Shown piece after piece: positions 43,538 to 52,308 of a DNA stretch of 64,000 nucleotides; within the stretch, counting starts at the first letter, position 1, and each line of letters begins with the position of its first letter. Where the stretch lies: assembly GCF_000346485.2 (NCBI RefSeq), contig NZ_KQ976354.1, positions 7,488,283 to 7,552,282 of the forward strand. Reading direction: 5' to 3'. The notes beneath the pieces are model-generated. The model saw only the letters and a list, made by a program, of their open reading frames with translations, did not search any database and was not told the DNA's origin. The position numbers and the translations under genes are program-made. Source of the DNA: Scytonema hofmannii PCC 7110. GTDB lineage: Bacteria; Cyanobacteriota; Cyanobacteriia; Cyanobacteriales; Nostocaceae.

Positions 43538-44045
43538 TTGAACTCTCCACGCTTTTAAAACGCGTGGATTCTGAACGTTCGTACTCAGGGGTAAACCCAC
43601 ACTTCGTAACGTTGTTCTGCCCTTACGGGCTTTACCCGGTTCAAACACGGGTCTACCCGCCTTAACCCAAAGGCTGTACGGCTACTTAGGCTTCCAACCA
43701 TGAAAATTTTACGTGTTGATGGCTCAAAAAGACTTCTCAACACAACGCCTTACTTTCAGTTGTCATGGTTCAGTCTACTAACACGTTTTGTTTTTGGAGT
43801 TTTTCATCCTGTGTTAGCATGATGCTATATTAACGTATTTTTAGCGTCATGACTAGATTTAGTGCTAGATTTTCCGAAAAAGAGTATGAAGATTTGGTGA
43901 AATTAAGCAAGCAAAAAGAGAGGTCAATAAATGAGGTAATTCGAGAAGCTGTGAGACAATACGTGGAAAGAGAGACAACAGGTTAAAATCTGTTGAGTCG
44001 GGTTTCATCCCCTGACTGAAGTTCAGAGGTTCTCACCCTCCCATG
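43538..44045. mobile_element. IS200/IS605-like remnant without transposase genes
   Basis: On the minus strand, 43800-43538 ends with a hairpin CCACGC/GCGTGG then GAGAGTTCAA, as at the right ends of IS200/IS605 elements (cleavage at TCAA). It includes a long structured region (AACCGGGTAAAGCCCGTAAG...) that could be a TnpB guide-RNA scaffold. 44006-44030 holds another hairpin (CCTGACTGAAGTTCAGAGG). Between them is only a small RHH gene. No tnpA or tnpB is present. The element abuts the ycf66 stop codon. Confidence 0.45.
43849..43986 (+). CDS. Small ribbon-helix-helix protein
   Basis: 45 residues: MTRFSARFSEKEYEDLVKLS, then KQKERSINEVIREAVRQYVE. It has the RHH (CopG/Arc) layout: one beta strand (RFSARFS), then two helices, of which the second starts at SINEVIREAV. 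Such short RHH genes are found in cyanobacterial IS200/IS605 elements, probably as regulators. It lies within the element remnant. It looks intact. Confidence 0.7.
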   Translation: MTRFSARFSEKEYEDLVKLSKQKERSINEVIREAVRQYVERETTG

Positions 44046-44101
44046 CTGTTTTGATAGATCTGGAGAAAAGTTGCAAACTCAAGCAACAGAAAACGGTTAA
44101 G

Positions 44102-44665
44102 GTGAAAAAAATTACACCTAAATTTCGGCTCCAAAGACAACTTCGTTGGAGTCTTTGTTTAACATTGGCAGGGATGCTTGTATCCTGCGGTTATAGTGAT
44201 ATTCCTATAGGACCAACTTCCCTCAACAGTCGCTCTACCGAACAGCAACCAGCGTTGAGTGGAAACGGTCGTTTTTTGGCGTTTGTATCCAATCGCAATG
44301 GCAGTCATCAAGTGCTGTTGTATAACTTGCAACAACAACAGTTTATGAGTACACCGGGCTTAAATCGACCTGAAACTATTGTCGAAAGCCCCAGTCTCAG
44401 TTACACGGGGCGTTATATTACTTACATTACCAGTGACCAAGGCAGACCAGTTGTAGCACTTTACGATCGCGCAACGCAACAGTCGCAAATCCTCACACCA
44501 ATCTATCGCGGTTGGGTAAGAAATCCAAGTATCAGCCCCGATGGGCGCTATGTTGTCTTTGAATCCGCAAGTCGCGGTCAGTGGGATATTGAAGTCCTAG
44601 ACCGAGGACCAGATATTGAGTTAGATATTGATAATGGAGCTACTGTAACAGGGAGTGGGGAGTAG
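44102..44665 (+). CDS. TolB-like beta-propeller lipoprotein, copy 1
   Basis: About 187 residues with a lipoprotein signal (LRWSLCLTLAGMLVSCG). The mature domain has TolB-like WD-type units: QPALSGNGRFLAFVSNRNGS, SPSLSYTGRYITYITSDQG and NPSISPDGRYVVFESASRGQ. These may bind partners in the periplasm. The start is uncertain: GTG 44102 gives a normal signal, while an upstream TTG at 44051 is also open. The last residues and TAG are encoded in a GGGAGTG-type repeat. The next gene is a paralogue. Confidence 0.7.
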   Translation: MKKITPKFRLQRQLRWSLCLTLAGMLVSCGYSDIPIGPTSLNSRSTEQQPALSGNGRFLAFVSNRNGSHQVLLYNLQQQQFMSTPGLNRPETIVESPSLSYTGRYITYITSDQGRPVVALYDRATQQSQILTPIYRGWVRNPSISPDGRYVVFESASRGQWDIEVLDRGPDIELDIDNGATVTGSGE

Positions 44666-44685
44666 GGAGTGGGGAGTGGGGGGAA

Positions 44686-44718
44686 TGACAAATAACAAAT
44701 GACAAATGACAAATGACA
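44686..44718. repeat. TGACAAA heptamer array running into a start codon
   Basis: Four to five TGACAAA units. The last one supplies the ATGACAAA with which the next gene begins at 44713. Confidence 0.85.
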
Positions 44719-45231
44719 AAACCGTTAATTATATTTGCTGTTGTAAGTTTGTTGGGTGGTTGTGTTGGCTACCCCCGTTTGTTGAATTATGCTGTCGATC
44801 CTGGTGGGCGCAGTCTTAACAGCTTGGGATCGGAGTTAAATCCACAAATTTCCAAACGCTATGTTGTTTTTACAACTGACCGTAGGGGTAGCCAAGATGT
44901 GTATATGTTTGACAGGCTAACGAATACTTTGGTTGATTTGCCTGGGTTAAATTCTTTTGATACGATCGCTTCTCATCCCTCTGTTGCTGAAAATGGTCGC
45001 TACATTGTTTTGTGTGCTAATCGTCAGGGACGATCAGGAATTTTTCTTTACGATCGAGAAACGCGTCAATTACGTAATTTAACTTCTAACTTGCAAGCAG
45101 AAGTTCGCAATCCAACTATTAGCGCTGATGGAAGTCGGATTGCCTTTGAGTCCAGCGTGAATGGTCAATGGGATATTTTAGTTTATAACCGTTCCGGGCA
45201 ACCTTTAACTATACCTCAAGAACCTCAGTAG
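44713..45231 (+). CDS. TolB-like beta-propeller lipoprotein, copy 2
   Basis: 172 residues with a lipoprotein signal (TKPLIIFAVVSLLGGC) and three TolB-like units: NPQISKRYVVFTTDRRGSQD, HPSVAENGRYIVLCANRQG and NPTISADGSRIAFESSVNG. It is clearly related to the preceding gene, so the pair comes from duplication. The start codon is the last repeat of a TGACAAA array. No clear ribosome site can be placed in the array. Role unknown; TolB-like proteins of this length are probably not the complete Tol-Pal component. Confidence 0.8.
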   Translation: MTKPLIIFAVVSLLGGCVGYPRLLNYAVDPGGRSLNSLGSELNPQISKRYVVFTTDRRGSQDVYMFDRLTNTLVDLPGLNSFDTIASHPSVAENGRYIVLCANRQGRSGIFLYDRETRQLRNLTSNLQAEVRNPTISADGSRIAFESSVNGQWDILVYNRSGQPLTIPQEPQ

Positions 45232-45387
45232 ATTTTGGATTTTGGATTTTGGATTTTGGATTTTGGATTTTGGATTTTAGATTTTAGATTTTGAATTTTG
45301 GATTGGGGATAAGGAAGAAAGTTCTACCTTGTCCCCAATCGTTGGTCACTGGTCACTGGTCACTGGTCACTGGTCACTGGTCACTGA
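45231..45387. repeat. Heptamer arrays GATTTTG and CACTGGT
   Basis: About ten GATTTTG/GATTTTA units (45231-45305) directly follow the gene above. About six CACTGGT units (45343-45387) overlap the 3' end of sdhB on the other strand. Confidence 0.88.
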
Positions 45388-46374
45388 TTTCTGCACTGCT
45401 TCAATAAGAGATCTCACTTGTTCAGTACCTTCAGAAGGTTCAAATGATAGTGGGAATTTTCTGCGGGCGATCATTCGCAGACCGAGAGGGGCAATACTCA
45501 ACAATCCTTTTAAGTCTCGCAGGTAATTACCAACAACTTGTAAACCAAAGGATCGCTCATCGATCCAGCCTCCTTCTTTGACTAACTCCACTAGCACTTT
45601 GCGGTGACGAATGGAACGGCTGTCAGATGCTTCTTTGCGATCGAGAAGTTCTTGTTTGATTTTAGTAATTTGATCTAAAGGTGCAACATCCATCGGACAA
45701 ACAGAATTGCAGTAAAGACAGCGAGTGCAACCCCAAACTCCTTTAGTTCCTTCGTTATATTCTTCTAAGCGAGTTTCGGTTTTGCTATCGCGAGAATCTT
45801 CTACCATGCGGTATGCTTTGGCAAGAGCATGGGGACCAACAAAATCTGAATTCACTTCACGAGCGTTACATTCCGAGTAACACGCTCCACACATGATACA
45901 ATTTCCTGTCTCATCAAGGCGCGATCGCTCTAGCGGTGTTTGTAAGAACTCTCTTTCTGGTACGCTTCGCCCTGCTGTACTCACATAAGGAGTCACTGCT
46001 TCTAAGTTGTCCCAAAAGCTGGTCATATCAACCACTAAATCCTTGATAACAGGCATATTACCCAGTGGTGCTATTGTTATTTCTGGGATAATATTTGTAG
46101 GGCTTCCTGGTGTTTGATCTGGTTGCTTCTTGGAAATTTCACTACCAACATTTTCTTTACAAGCCAAAGCCGAACGCCCATTTATCCGTATAGCACAGCT
46201 TCCACAAATTGTATTGCGGCAATTTTTGCGAAATGCTAAAGTTCCATCTTGCTCCCACTTAATCCGATTCAGGCAATCGAGGATGGTATTTCCTGGTTCA
46301 ACATCCAAAACGTAAGTTTTTACCAGAGGGGAGGAATTTTGTTGCTGCCGTATGACCTTAAAAAGAACTTCCAT
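45367..46374 (-). CDS. sdhB: Succinate dehydrogenase/fumarate reductase iron-sulphur subunit
   Basis: 335 residues. SdhB passes electrons from the flavoprotein to the quinone in the membrane. The [2Fe-2S] domain has CRNTICGSCAIRINGRSALAC near 55-75. The [4Fe-4S]/[3Fe-4S] domain has CIMCGACYSEC near 160 and CTRCLYCNSVCPMDVAP near 220. Length is greater than the 240 usual in E. coli but common in cyanobacteria. I chose ATG 46374. The final residues KSVTSDQ and TGA are read from CAGTGAC heptamers. Other sdh genes are not in the window. Confidence 0.9.
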   Translation of the reverse strand: MEVLFKVIRQQQNSSPLVKTYVLDVEPGNTILDCLNRIKWEQDGTLAFRKNCRNTICGSCAIRINGRSALACKENVGSEISKKQPDQTPGSPTNIIPEITIAPLGNMPVIKDLVVDMTSFWDNLEAVTPYVSTAGRSVPEREFLQTPLERSRLDETGNCIMCGACYSECNAREVNSDFVGPHALAKAYRMVEDSRDSKTETRLEEYNEGTKGVWGCTRCLYCNSVCPMDVAPLDQITKIKQELLDRKEASDSRSIRHRKVLVELVKEGGWIDERSFGLQVVGNYLRDLKGLLSIAPLGLRMIARRKFPLSFEPSEGTEQVRSLIEAVQKSVTSDQ

Positions 46375-47611
46375 TACCACTTTTAATAAAGAACTTCTAC
46401 CTAGCTTATGAAATTCTTCCCACTACAAAGTGCTGCTTCAACAAGTGCGCTACACCAAGGTGTCCTTAATTCATAGCTAGCTGTTAATAGACTGACGATT
46501 GTAGAGACACAAAATTTCGGTTCTCCACAATCATAAGGATAACCGTGAAAATTTGAATTGTAACTTTCCCGAATAGGTTAGCACCTATTGGGTCACAGAG
46601 AGAGGGGTTAGGGGACAACAGGGATATTGAGGATAAGGACTTATGCTATCCCCTAACTAAAAATATCAGTTGCGAAATGCCTCTTAAGTTATAACTGTAT
46701 CTTCATGTAAACACAAGTGAGAGCCGTTAACCTAAAAAAACGTACTTTGCAATGGCACACAAGTACTTTTTTGGTTATATAGAATTGTTAAACCACATGA
46801 GATGAACATTGTGACCTCTTAATCAAGAAACTCTTGGTTTTAACTCACTGCACAAAACCTTATGTCTAAATTCAATGAATTTTTATAAAACTCGTACAGG
46901 AATACTCATCCCAAGGGGAGGGCATTAAGATAAAAGTATATCAGCAAGTTTAATTCAAAATTAAACAACTATTTTGCTATTATTAAACCATGCTAGTATT
47001 TAATATGAAATTACAAAGCAACAAAACCAGTATCAATCGCCATAGATGTGCGGCTGTTACGGCTTTGTTTCTTCGTAATATTGTAGAGAACGGAAATTTC
47101 TTGTCTCTACTGGCAAGATAAAAGGGTGTACATCTGCACAACCTCCCAAAAGCTACTTATGCTGTCAAAAGCTTGAGAGTACGAATGGGTAAAACCTTTC
47201 GTCTCAGAGCCAAAAAAGCAAAGCTAGAAAAGTGGAAAGACCGCTTTTTCTTGGGTTCATGACTTATTAGGGGTCAAACGAGCGTGGCAATAAAGTTGGA
47301 AGAAATTCCTCACCACGTTTTGCCTCCCCAATTTGTAAAGGTGGACAAAAGTGACGCCGCTACAGCAGTGCCAAAAGAAAGATTAATTTCATTTCTGATG
47401 GCAAATGATGGCTAAAAGTGCCGTAAAACTACCAAAATAAATGCCTGTGACAACCGCGACATTTCTGGAGTGTTGGGGATTAACCATAATAAAGGTTCTT
47501 AGGCAACCCGTGTAAAGGTTTTGAGTAGCGCTGTGCAGATGTAAGAAAGCCAAATACTGGCAAAAAGACAAATTTTATCAATTCGGAGAGAGTGAGGATC
47601 TTTGGAGCATA
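46375..47611. other. Long intergenic region, no clear gene
   Basis: 1.2 kb with only short frames. ACGTACTT/AAGTAC with flanking A- and T-runs (46735-46778) forms a hairpin that could work as a terminator. A 32-codon frame on the minus strand (47389-47487, MVNPQHSRNVAVVTGIYFGS and on) encodes one hydrophobic segment and might be a small membrane protein; there is no ribosome site. Nothing else is recognisable. Confidence 0.45.
47389..47487 (-). CDS. Possible small membrane protein
   Basis: 32 residues: MVNPQHSRNVAVVTGIYFGS, then FTALLAIICHQK. One membrane-spanning stretch follows a polar N-terminus, a common layout for small thylakoid proteins. No known family recognised. Weak support. Confidence 0.25.
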   Translation of the reverse strand: MVNPQHSRNVAVVTGIYFGSFTALLAIICHQK

Positions 47612-48082
47612 ATGACTGAAACTGCAACCGCACCATTAACCGGTAAAGCACTGCTTGCTAAGGTTAAAGAACTATCCAATTTACCACGGCGAGAAAGAGC
47701 CAAGCAGTGCGGTTACTACACAGTTACCAAAAATAACCAAGTCCGTGTCAATCTTACTGATTTTTATGATGCTTTATTGTCAGCTAGGGGAATTCCCTTA
47801 AGCCCAGAAGCACCAAAAGATGGTCGAGGACGCGAACCGACATACAGAGTCAGCGTACACCAAAACGGTCAGATTGTTATTGGTGCAACTTACACCAAAG
47901 CAATGGGCTTAAAGTCAGGTGATGAGTTTGAAATTAAGTTAGGATACAAGCATATTCACTTAATTCAAATCGATGCTGATAAGAAGTTGCTCTCGTCAGA
48001 TGATTCAGATTTAGACGAAGAGGACATCGAAGACGAAGAGGACTTTGATGAGGATGAGGATGAAGAGGAAGAGGAAGATTAA
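47612..48082 (+). CDS. cyAbrB-family transcriptional regulator
   Basis: 156 residues. The cyAbrB family has a C-terminal AbrB-like DNA-binding domain, here at about 85-125: YRVSVHQNGQIVIGATYTKAM and KSGDEFEIKLGYKHIHLIQI. The N-terminal part (LTGKALLAKVKELSNLPRRE, AKQCGYYT) is typical for the family. Members control nitrogen and carbon metabolism genes and heterocyst genes. The end is a very acidic tail of about 30 residues. Whether it is the A (CalA) or B clade I cannot say. Confidence 0.88.
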   Translation: MTETATAPLTGKALLAKVKELSNLPRRERAKQCGYYTVTKNNQVRVNLTDFYDALLSARGIPLSPEAPKDGRGREPTYRVSVHQNGQIVIGATYTKAMGLKSGDEFEIKLGYKHIHLIQIDADKKLLSSDDSDLDEEDIEDEEDFDEDEDEEEEED

Positions 48083-48375
48083 ATTTTTTTATAGTAGAGG
48101 CACGTTTAGAGCAAAAGCTTGATGACTTGTCCCGATGTAGAAAAAATTTAAATTTTCTTGAAAAGATAAAAAACTTCGTACAAAATAAAACGATTAGACT
48201 GTTGCTGGTTTAAGAAATTTTGGTCAGAGAAGAGGCAAAGGCTGAAAAAGGGTGAAGTTTGAAGGATAAAAGAAAGATGAAGTATGATACAAAAGTATGA
48301 AATACTTTATGTTTCACCTTATAATTCATACTTGCTCATTGTCAAGTTTTTGTCCTGCAGAGCGAGAAATCTGAT

Positions 48376-49269
48376 ATGCAACAAGTCTGTCGTATTTTTT
48401 TGCGCGATCTCATAGCGTTATTTGAGCCATCAGCCAACTTCTCGCTACCATCATTACAAGATGCATCTGCGTTAGTTGTGGTGATGGCTTTTTTTCTGGC
48501 GTGGATTCTCTGTTGGTTACCACTAGCGGTAATATCAGCGATCGCTATTAAATGGAAACCCTTTCAACCTCTACAACCAGAACAAAAGTTACCCCTACTT
48601 ATTCCTCTCTACCTCCTAGCTCCCCTCACGCTTTGGGGTATGAGTTGGTTGACAAAAATTTCTTTTTCTGAATATGGCTTTTCTGGAAATCTTGCAACTT
48701 TTTATTCTTTAACCTTGGGTTTAGCGTTGGGAGTGTTGGGTATTGCAGTGGTATTTTCTTGTCAAATATGGTTGGGGTGGTGCGCTTTTCAAGAAACAAA
48801 CCTCAAGCAATTGCTACCTATTTTACTACCTATATTGTTAGTTGCTTTATTGGTAGGTGGTGTGGAAGAGTTAATTTTTCGCGGATTTCTCTTGACTGAG
48901 TTGGCTAAAGATAGCTCTGTTTGGATAGCAGCGATCGCCGGAAGCTTAATTTTTGCTTTGCTACATCTAATTTGGGAACAGCAAGAAACAATACCACAAT
49001 TACCGGGTCTTTGGTTAATGGGTATGGTGTTGGTATTAGCACGGTTTACGGATAGGGGTAGTATCGGCTTAGCTTGGGGACTACATGCGGGATGGGTTTG
49101 GGCGATCGCATGTTTGGATACAGCACAACTCACGGGTCCTACGGGTCATGTCTCTGAATGGGTGACTGGTAAGAATAAAAAACCTTTGGCTGGTGTGGCG
49201 GGTGTTGTTTGTTTGTTGCTGACAGGAGGAATTCTCTGGTTGATGTTTGGTTATAACTTTTTTCTATGA
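48376..49269 (+). CDS. CPBP-family intramembrane glutamic protease
   Basis: 297 residues with about eight membrane segments. The CPBP (Abi, Rce1-like) motifs are present: GVEELIFRGFLLTEL near 170 (the catalytic glutamate pair and arginine), FALLHLIWEQ near 195 and GLAWGLHAGWVWAI near 235. Such proteases cleave inside membranes; substrates in cyanobacteria are unknown. The gene is intact. It is separated from the polysaccharide cluster by 450 bases. Confidence 0.88.
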   Translation: MQQVCRIFLRDLIALFEPSANFSLPSLQDASALVVVMAFFLAWILCWLPLAVISAIAIKWKPFQPLQPEQKLPLLIPLYLLAPLTLWGMSWLTKISFSEYGFSGNLATFYSLTLGLALGVLGIAVVFSCQIWLGWCAFQETNLKQLLPILLPILLVALLVGGVEELIFRGFLLTELAKDSSVWIAAIAGSLIFALLHLIWEQQETIPQLPGLWLMGMVLVLARFTDRGSIGLAWGLHAGWVWAIACLDTAQLTGPTGHVSEWVTGKNKKPLAGVAGVVCLLLTGGILWLMFGYNFFL

Positions 49270-49716
49270 AATATTAAATTTTATGTAAAAATTTTTATAT
49301 TAAATATACTAATGTACTCTATTTTTGAGAAAAAGGATGTAAAAATAATGACAAGGGTTGTGAAGATTTTGTGAAGATTTGACCTTGTCTATGAAATTTA
49401 ATGGTAGAAAATACTAGATTATTGAAGACAGGCATCAAATTTTTTTATTAGACACAACCTGCGATCGCATCCCTTAGTTTAAGTAAAAAATTTCTCTACG
49501 TGTGACACGTAAAGAAAAGTTTGAGCTTCAGTGAAGTATACAGGGGGGCATGAAAGATTTTTACAATTCAATTATGAGATTACTACTATCGGAGGAATGC
49601 AAAAACTCACAAATTTATTTAGTTTGTAGGAGGAAATGGTTAAACTTTTTTAAGTTTTTTAAAAAATAAAAAATAATACTTAGAGAGATTGCACTTAACC
49701 GTGCAAGGCGGTCATA
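49270..49716. other. AT-rich region before the polysaccharide cluster
   Basis: Probably holds the promoter of the cluster. A 39-codon frame (49550-49669) starts directly after AGGGGGG; the spacing is too short for a good ribosome site. AGGAGG at 49627-49632 is inside this frame. Confidence 0.45.
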
Positions 49717-50934
49717 ATGCGTAAACCTGTTCTCACGATTTTTTACCAGTTCAATCCTTGGAACACAACCATCGGAGGAATTCAGACACTCATCAAGACC
49801 TTTATTAAATACGCTCCAAGCGAGTTTGAAGTAAGACTTGTAGGAACAGGAGACTACCGGGCAAAACCTGTTGGTGTATGGCAGCAAGCAGAATTTGCAG
49901 GCAAAGAAATTAGTTTTCTACCTTTATTTACATTGCAAAATGATAATGTTAGGAACCTGATACCAACAACACTGAAGTATACGGCAGCTCTTTTAGGAAA
50001 GCGTTTTGAGTCAGACTTTATGCACTTTCACAGGATAGAGCCAACGCTAGCAACTTTTTATTGGACAGGAGAAAAAACGCTTTTTATACACAACGATATT
50101 CGGACACAAATGCAAGCGAGTGGTGACAAAAAAGCTATTCTCTGGCGAAGATTTCCTGTGGCATATTTTGCCCTAGAAAACATATTAGTTCGCCAATTTG
50201 ACCAAATTCTCTCTTGCAATACCGATGCAACCAAGTTGTACAAACAGCGATACCCCAACCTGCAAGACCGTGTTAAATATATTAAAAATTCTTTTGACAG
50301 CGAAATTTTTTATCCCTTGACCGGAGAGCAACGTCAAGCTGAAAGGCGGGAACTAGTGTCCCAACTTGGTTTGGCTGAAGAGACGCGTTTTGTCTTATTT
50401 GCCGGTCGGCTTCATCCCCAAAAAGATCCCATTTTGCTTGTACGTGCAATTGCTGCATTAAACGATCCCAATGTTCACCTACTGATTGCAGGTGATGGGG
50501 AGTTGGCAGCAGAGATTCGTGCAGAACTTGTGAGATTGGGGCTATCTAGTCAAGTTACGATGCTCGGAGCAGTGACCCAAAAGGAAATTGCACGGTTGCA
50601 TCGTATCTGCAATGTTTTTGTTTTAAGTAGTGAATATGAGGGTTTGCCTTTGGTAGTTTTAGAAGCGCTTGCTAGTGGAACACCAGTTGTGACCACTCAA
50701 TGTGGTGAAACTCCAAAGCTGCTAGGAGCTAAAAGTGGAGTTGTCTGTTCGGAAAGGACTCCAACGTGTATAGCAGAGGCTATACGCAAAGTTCTCATAC
50801 AACCGGAAGATTACCCAACAGATGCTTGCGTGCGGGCGGCGCAACCTTATGCAGCCCGTACAGTTATTCGTGATGTTTACAGCGATATGTTTAGTCGTTG
50901 GGAGCAAAAAGCGAGTTTGGCTGTGGGAGTGTGA
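49717..50934 (+). CDS. Glycosyltransferase family 4
   Basis: 405 residues, GT-B fold. Acceptor-side domain 1-185; nucleotide-sugar domain from 215: RFVLFAGRLHPQKDPILLVRA, HLLIAGDGELAAEIRAEL and the E-x7-E motif VFVLSSEYEGLPLVVLEALA with GTPVVTTQCGE. It transfers a sugar from a nucleotide sugar to a growing polysaccharide at the cytoplasmic membrane face. The first gene of the cluster. Sugar specificity not deducible. Confidence 0.88.
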   Translation: MRKPVLTIFYQFNPWNTTIGGIQTLIKTFIKYAPSEFEVRLVGTGDYRAKPVGVWQQAEFAGKEISFLPLFTLQNDNVRNLIPTTLKYTAALLGKRFESDFMHFHRIEPTLATFYWTGEKTLFIHNDIRTQMQASGDKKAILWRRFPVAYFALENILVRQFDQILSCNTDATKLYKQRYPNLQDRVKYIKNSFDSEIFYPLTGEQRQAERRELVSQLGLAEETRFVLFAGRLHPQKDPILLVRAIAALNDPNVHLLIAGDGELAAEIRAELVRLGLSSQVTMLGAVTQKEIARLHRICNVFVLSSEYEGLPLVVLEALASGTPVVTTQCGETPKLLGAKSGVVCSERTPTCIAEAIRKVLIQPEDYPTDACVRAAQPYAARTVIRDVYSDMFSRWEQKASLAVGV

Positions 50935-51035
50935 ATAGTTAAAAGTGCTGGAGTTTTTTGACTTTTGACTTTTAACGTTTGATTGAAAGCAACCGCCATT
51001 AACCCTTTTAGATGACAGGTAAAGACTAAATTCTT

Positions 51036-52226
51036 ATGAAAATTGCTGTAATTGGTGCCAAAGGTTTACCTCCTAAACAAGGAGGAATTGAACATTACTG
51101 TGCGGAACTTTATCCTCGAATGGTAAAACAAGGGCATTCTGTTGATTTATTTGCCCGTTGTTCTTATACAGACTGTTCGTGGCTCGATCGCTATGACTAT
51201 CAAGGGGTGCAAGTCATTTCCGTACCGGGTTTGAACTTGAGAGGTGTCGATGCTTTTATCACGTCAGCTTTGGGAGCGGTGGCTGCGAGTGCCAAGAAAT
51301 ATGATATCATCCACTTCCACGCTCTCGGCCCCTCTTTGTTTACTTGTTTGCCAAGAGTTATCAATTCTGCAAAAGTTGTTGTAACCTGTCAGGGTCTCGA
51401 CTGGCAACGCGCCAAGTGGGGTAGTGTTTCAACTCGCGTCATTCAAATGGGTGAAAAAGCCGCCGTGCGTTTTGCCCACGGATTGGTTGTTGTCTCAGAT
51501 GCACTGCAAGACTATTTCTCACAAAACTATGGCAGAAATACAGTCTATATCCCCAATGCACCGGCTAGCTACGGTGCATCAGACCCAAACTTTGGTTATG
51601 GTCGTCAGTTAGGTCTGGAGAAAGGACGCTACGTTGTGTTTCTGGGTAGGCTTGTACCGGAAAAGCGTCCTGACTTACTGGTTGACGCCTTTAATGCTTT
51701 GAAACCTTTGGGATGGAAACTTGTCTTGGCTGGAGGTGTGAGCGATACGAAATCCTTCACCTCACAGTTATTGGAAAAGATAGCCCACAATCGAAATATT
51801 GTATTTGCGGGCGAACTTCGAGGACCTCGTCTTTGGGAAATAGTTAGGGGTGCAGGGTTATTTGCTCTTCCTTCTGATTTAGAGGGGCTACCTCTAGCCA
51901 TGTTGGAGGCTATGCGGGAAAGAGTACCAGTTTTGGCTAGTGATATTCCCCCTCACAAGCAACTGCTGAGTGGAAGTCGAGGAGCACTGTTTGCCACTGG
52001 AAGTGTAGATTCTTGCATCCAATCTTTGGATTGGGCGATCGCTCATCCTCAAGAACTAGCATCTATGGCAGTGCATGCAAAAAGGCACGTGCAACTGAAC
52101 TATAGCTGGGAACGCATTACTACTGACAATTTGAACCTCTACCAAACACTTTTAGAATCGCCCGCATCTTTGAGGGGATTGGAGCAAAACCAGACAGAGT
52201 TAGCCGAAGTCTTAAGTAAAAAGTAA
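51036..52226 (+). CDS. Glycosyltransferase family 4
   Basis: 396 residues. KIAVIGAKGLPPKQGGIEHY at the N-terminus is typical of rhamnosyl- or mannosyltransferases of the GT4 type. The donor-binding part has VVFLGRLVPEKRPDLLVDAF, NIVFAGELRGPRLWEIVRGA and FALPSDLEGLPLAMLEAMRE. It lies 100 bases after the previous gene and ends just before TTAGTTG heptamers. Confidence 0.88.
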   Translation: MKIAVIGAKGLPPKQGGIEHYCAELYPRMVKQGHSVDLFARCSYTDCSWLDRYDYQGVQVISVPGLNLRGVDAFITSALGAVAASAKKYDIIHFHALGPSLFTCLPRVINSAKVVVTCQGLDWQRAKWGSVSTRVIQMGEKAAVRFAHGLVVVSDALQDYFSQNYGRNTVYIPNAPASYGASDPNFGYGRQLGLEKGRYVVFLGRLVPEKRPDLLVDAFNALKPLGWKLVLAGGVSDTKSFTSQLLEKIAHNRNIVFAGELRGPRLWEIVRGAGLFALPSDLEGLPLAMLEAMRERVPVLASDIPPHKQLLSGSRGALFATGSVDSCIQSLDWAIAHPQELASMAVHAKRHVQLNYSWERITTDNLNLYQTLLESPASLRGLEQNQTELAEVLSKK

Positions 52227-52227
52227 G

Positions 52228-52300
52228 TGGTTAGTTGTTAGTTGTTAGTTGTTAGTTGTTCTTGACTACTAACCACTAATCACTAACCAATAACAAAGAA
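52228..52300. repeat. TTAGTTG and CACTAAC heptamers
   Basis: Four to five TTAGTTG units then a short CACTAAC-like run, filling most of the gap between the two genes. Confidence 0.75.
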
Positions 52301-52308
52301 GGTACTTT

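Noticed and set aside
47185-47262. A 25-codon basic frame beginning MGKTFRLRAKKAKLEKWKD
   Set aside because: Too short to support, no ribosome site and no known family; listed only as noticed.
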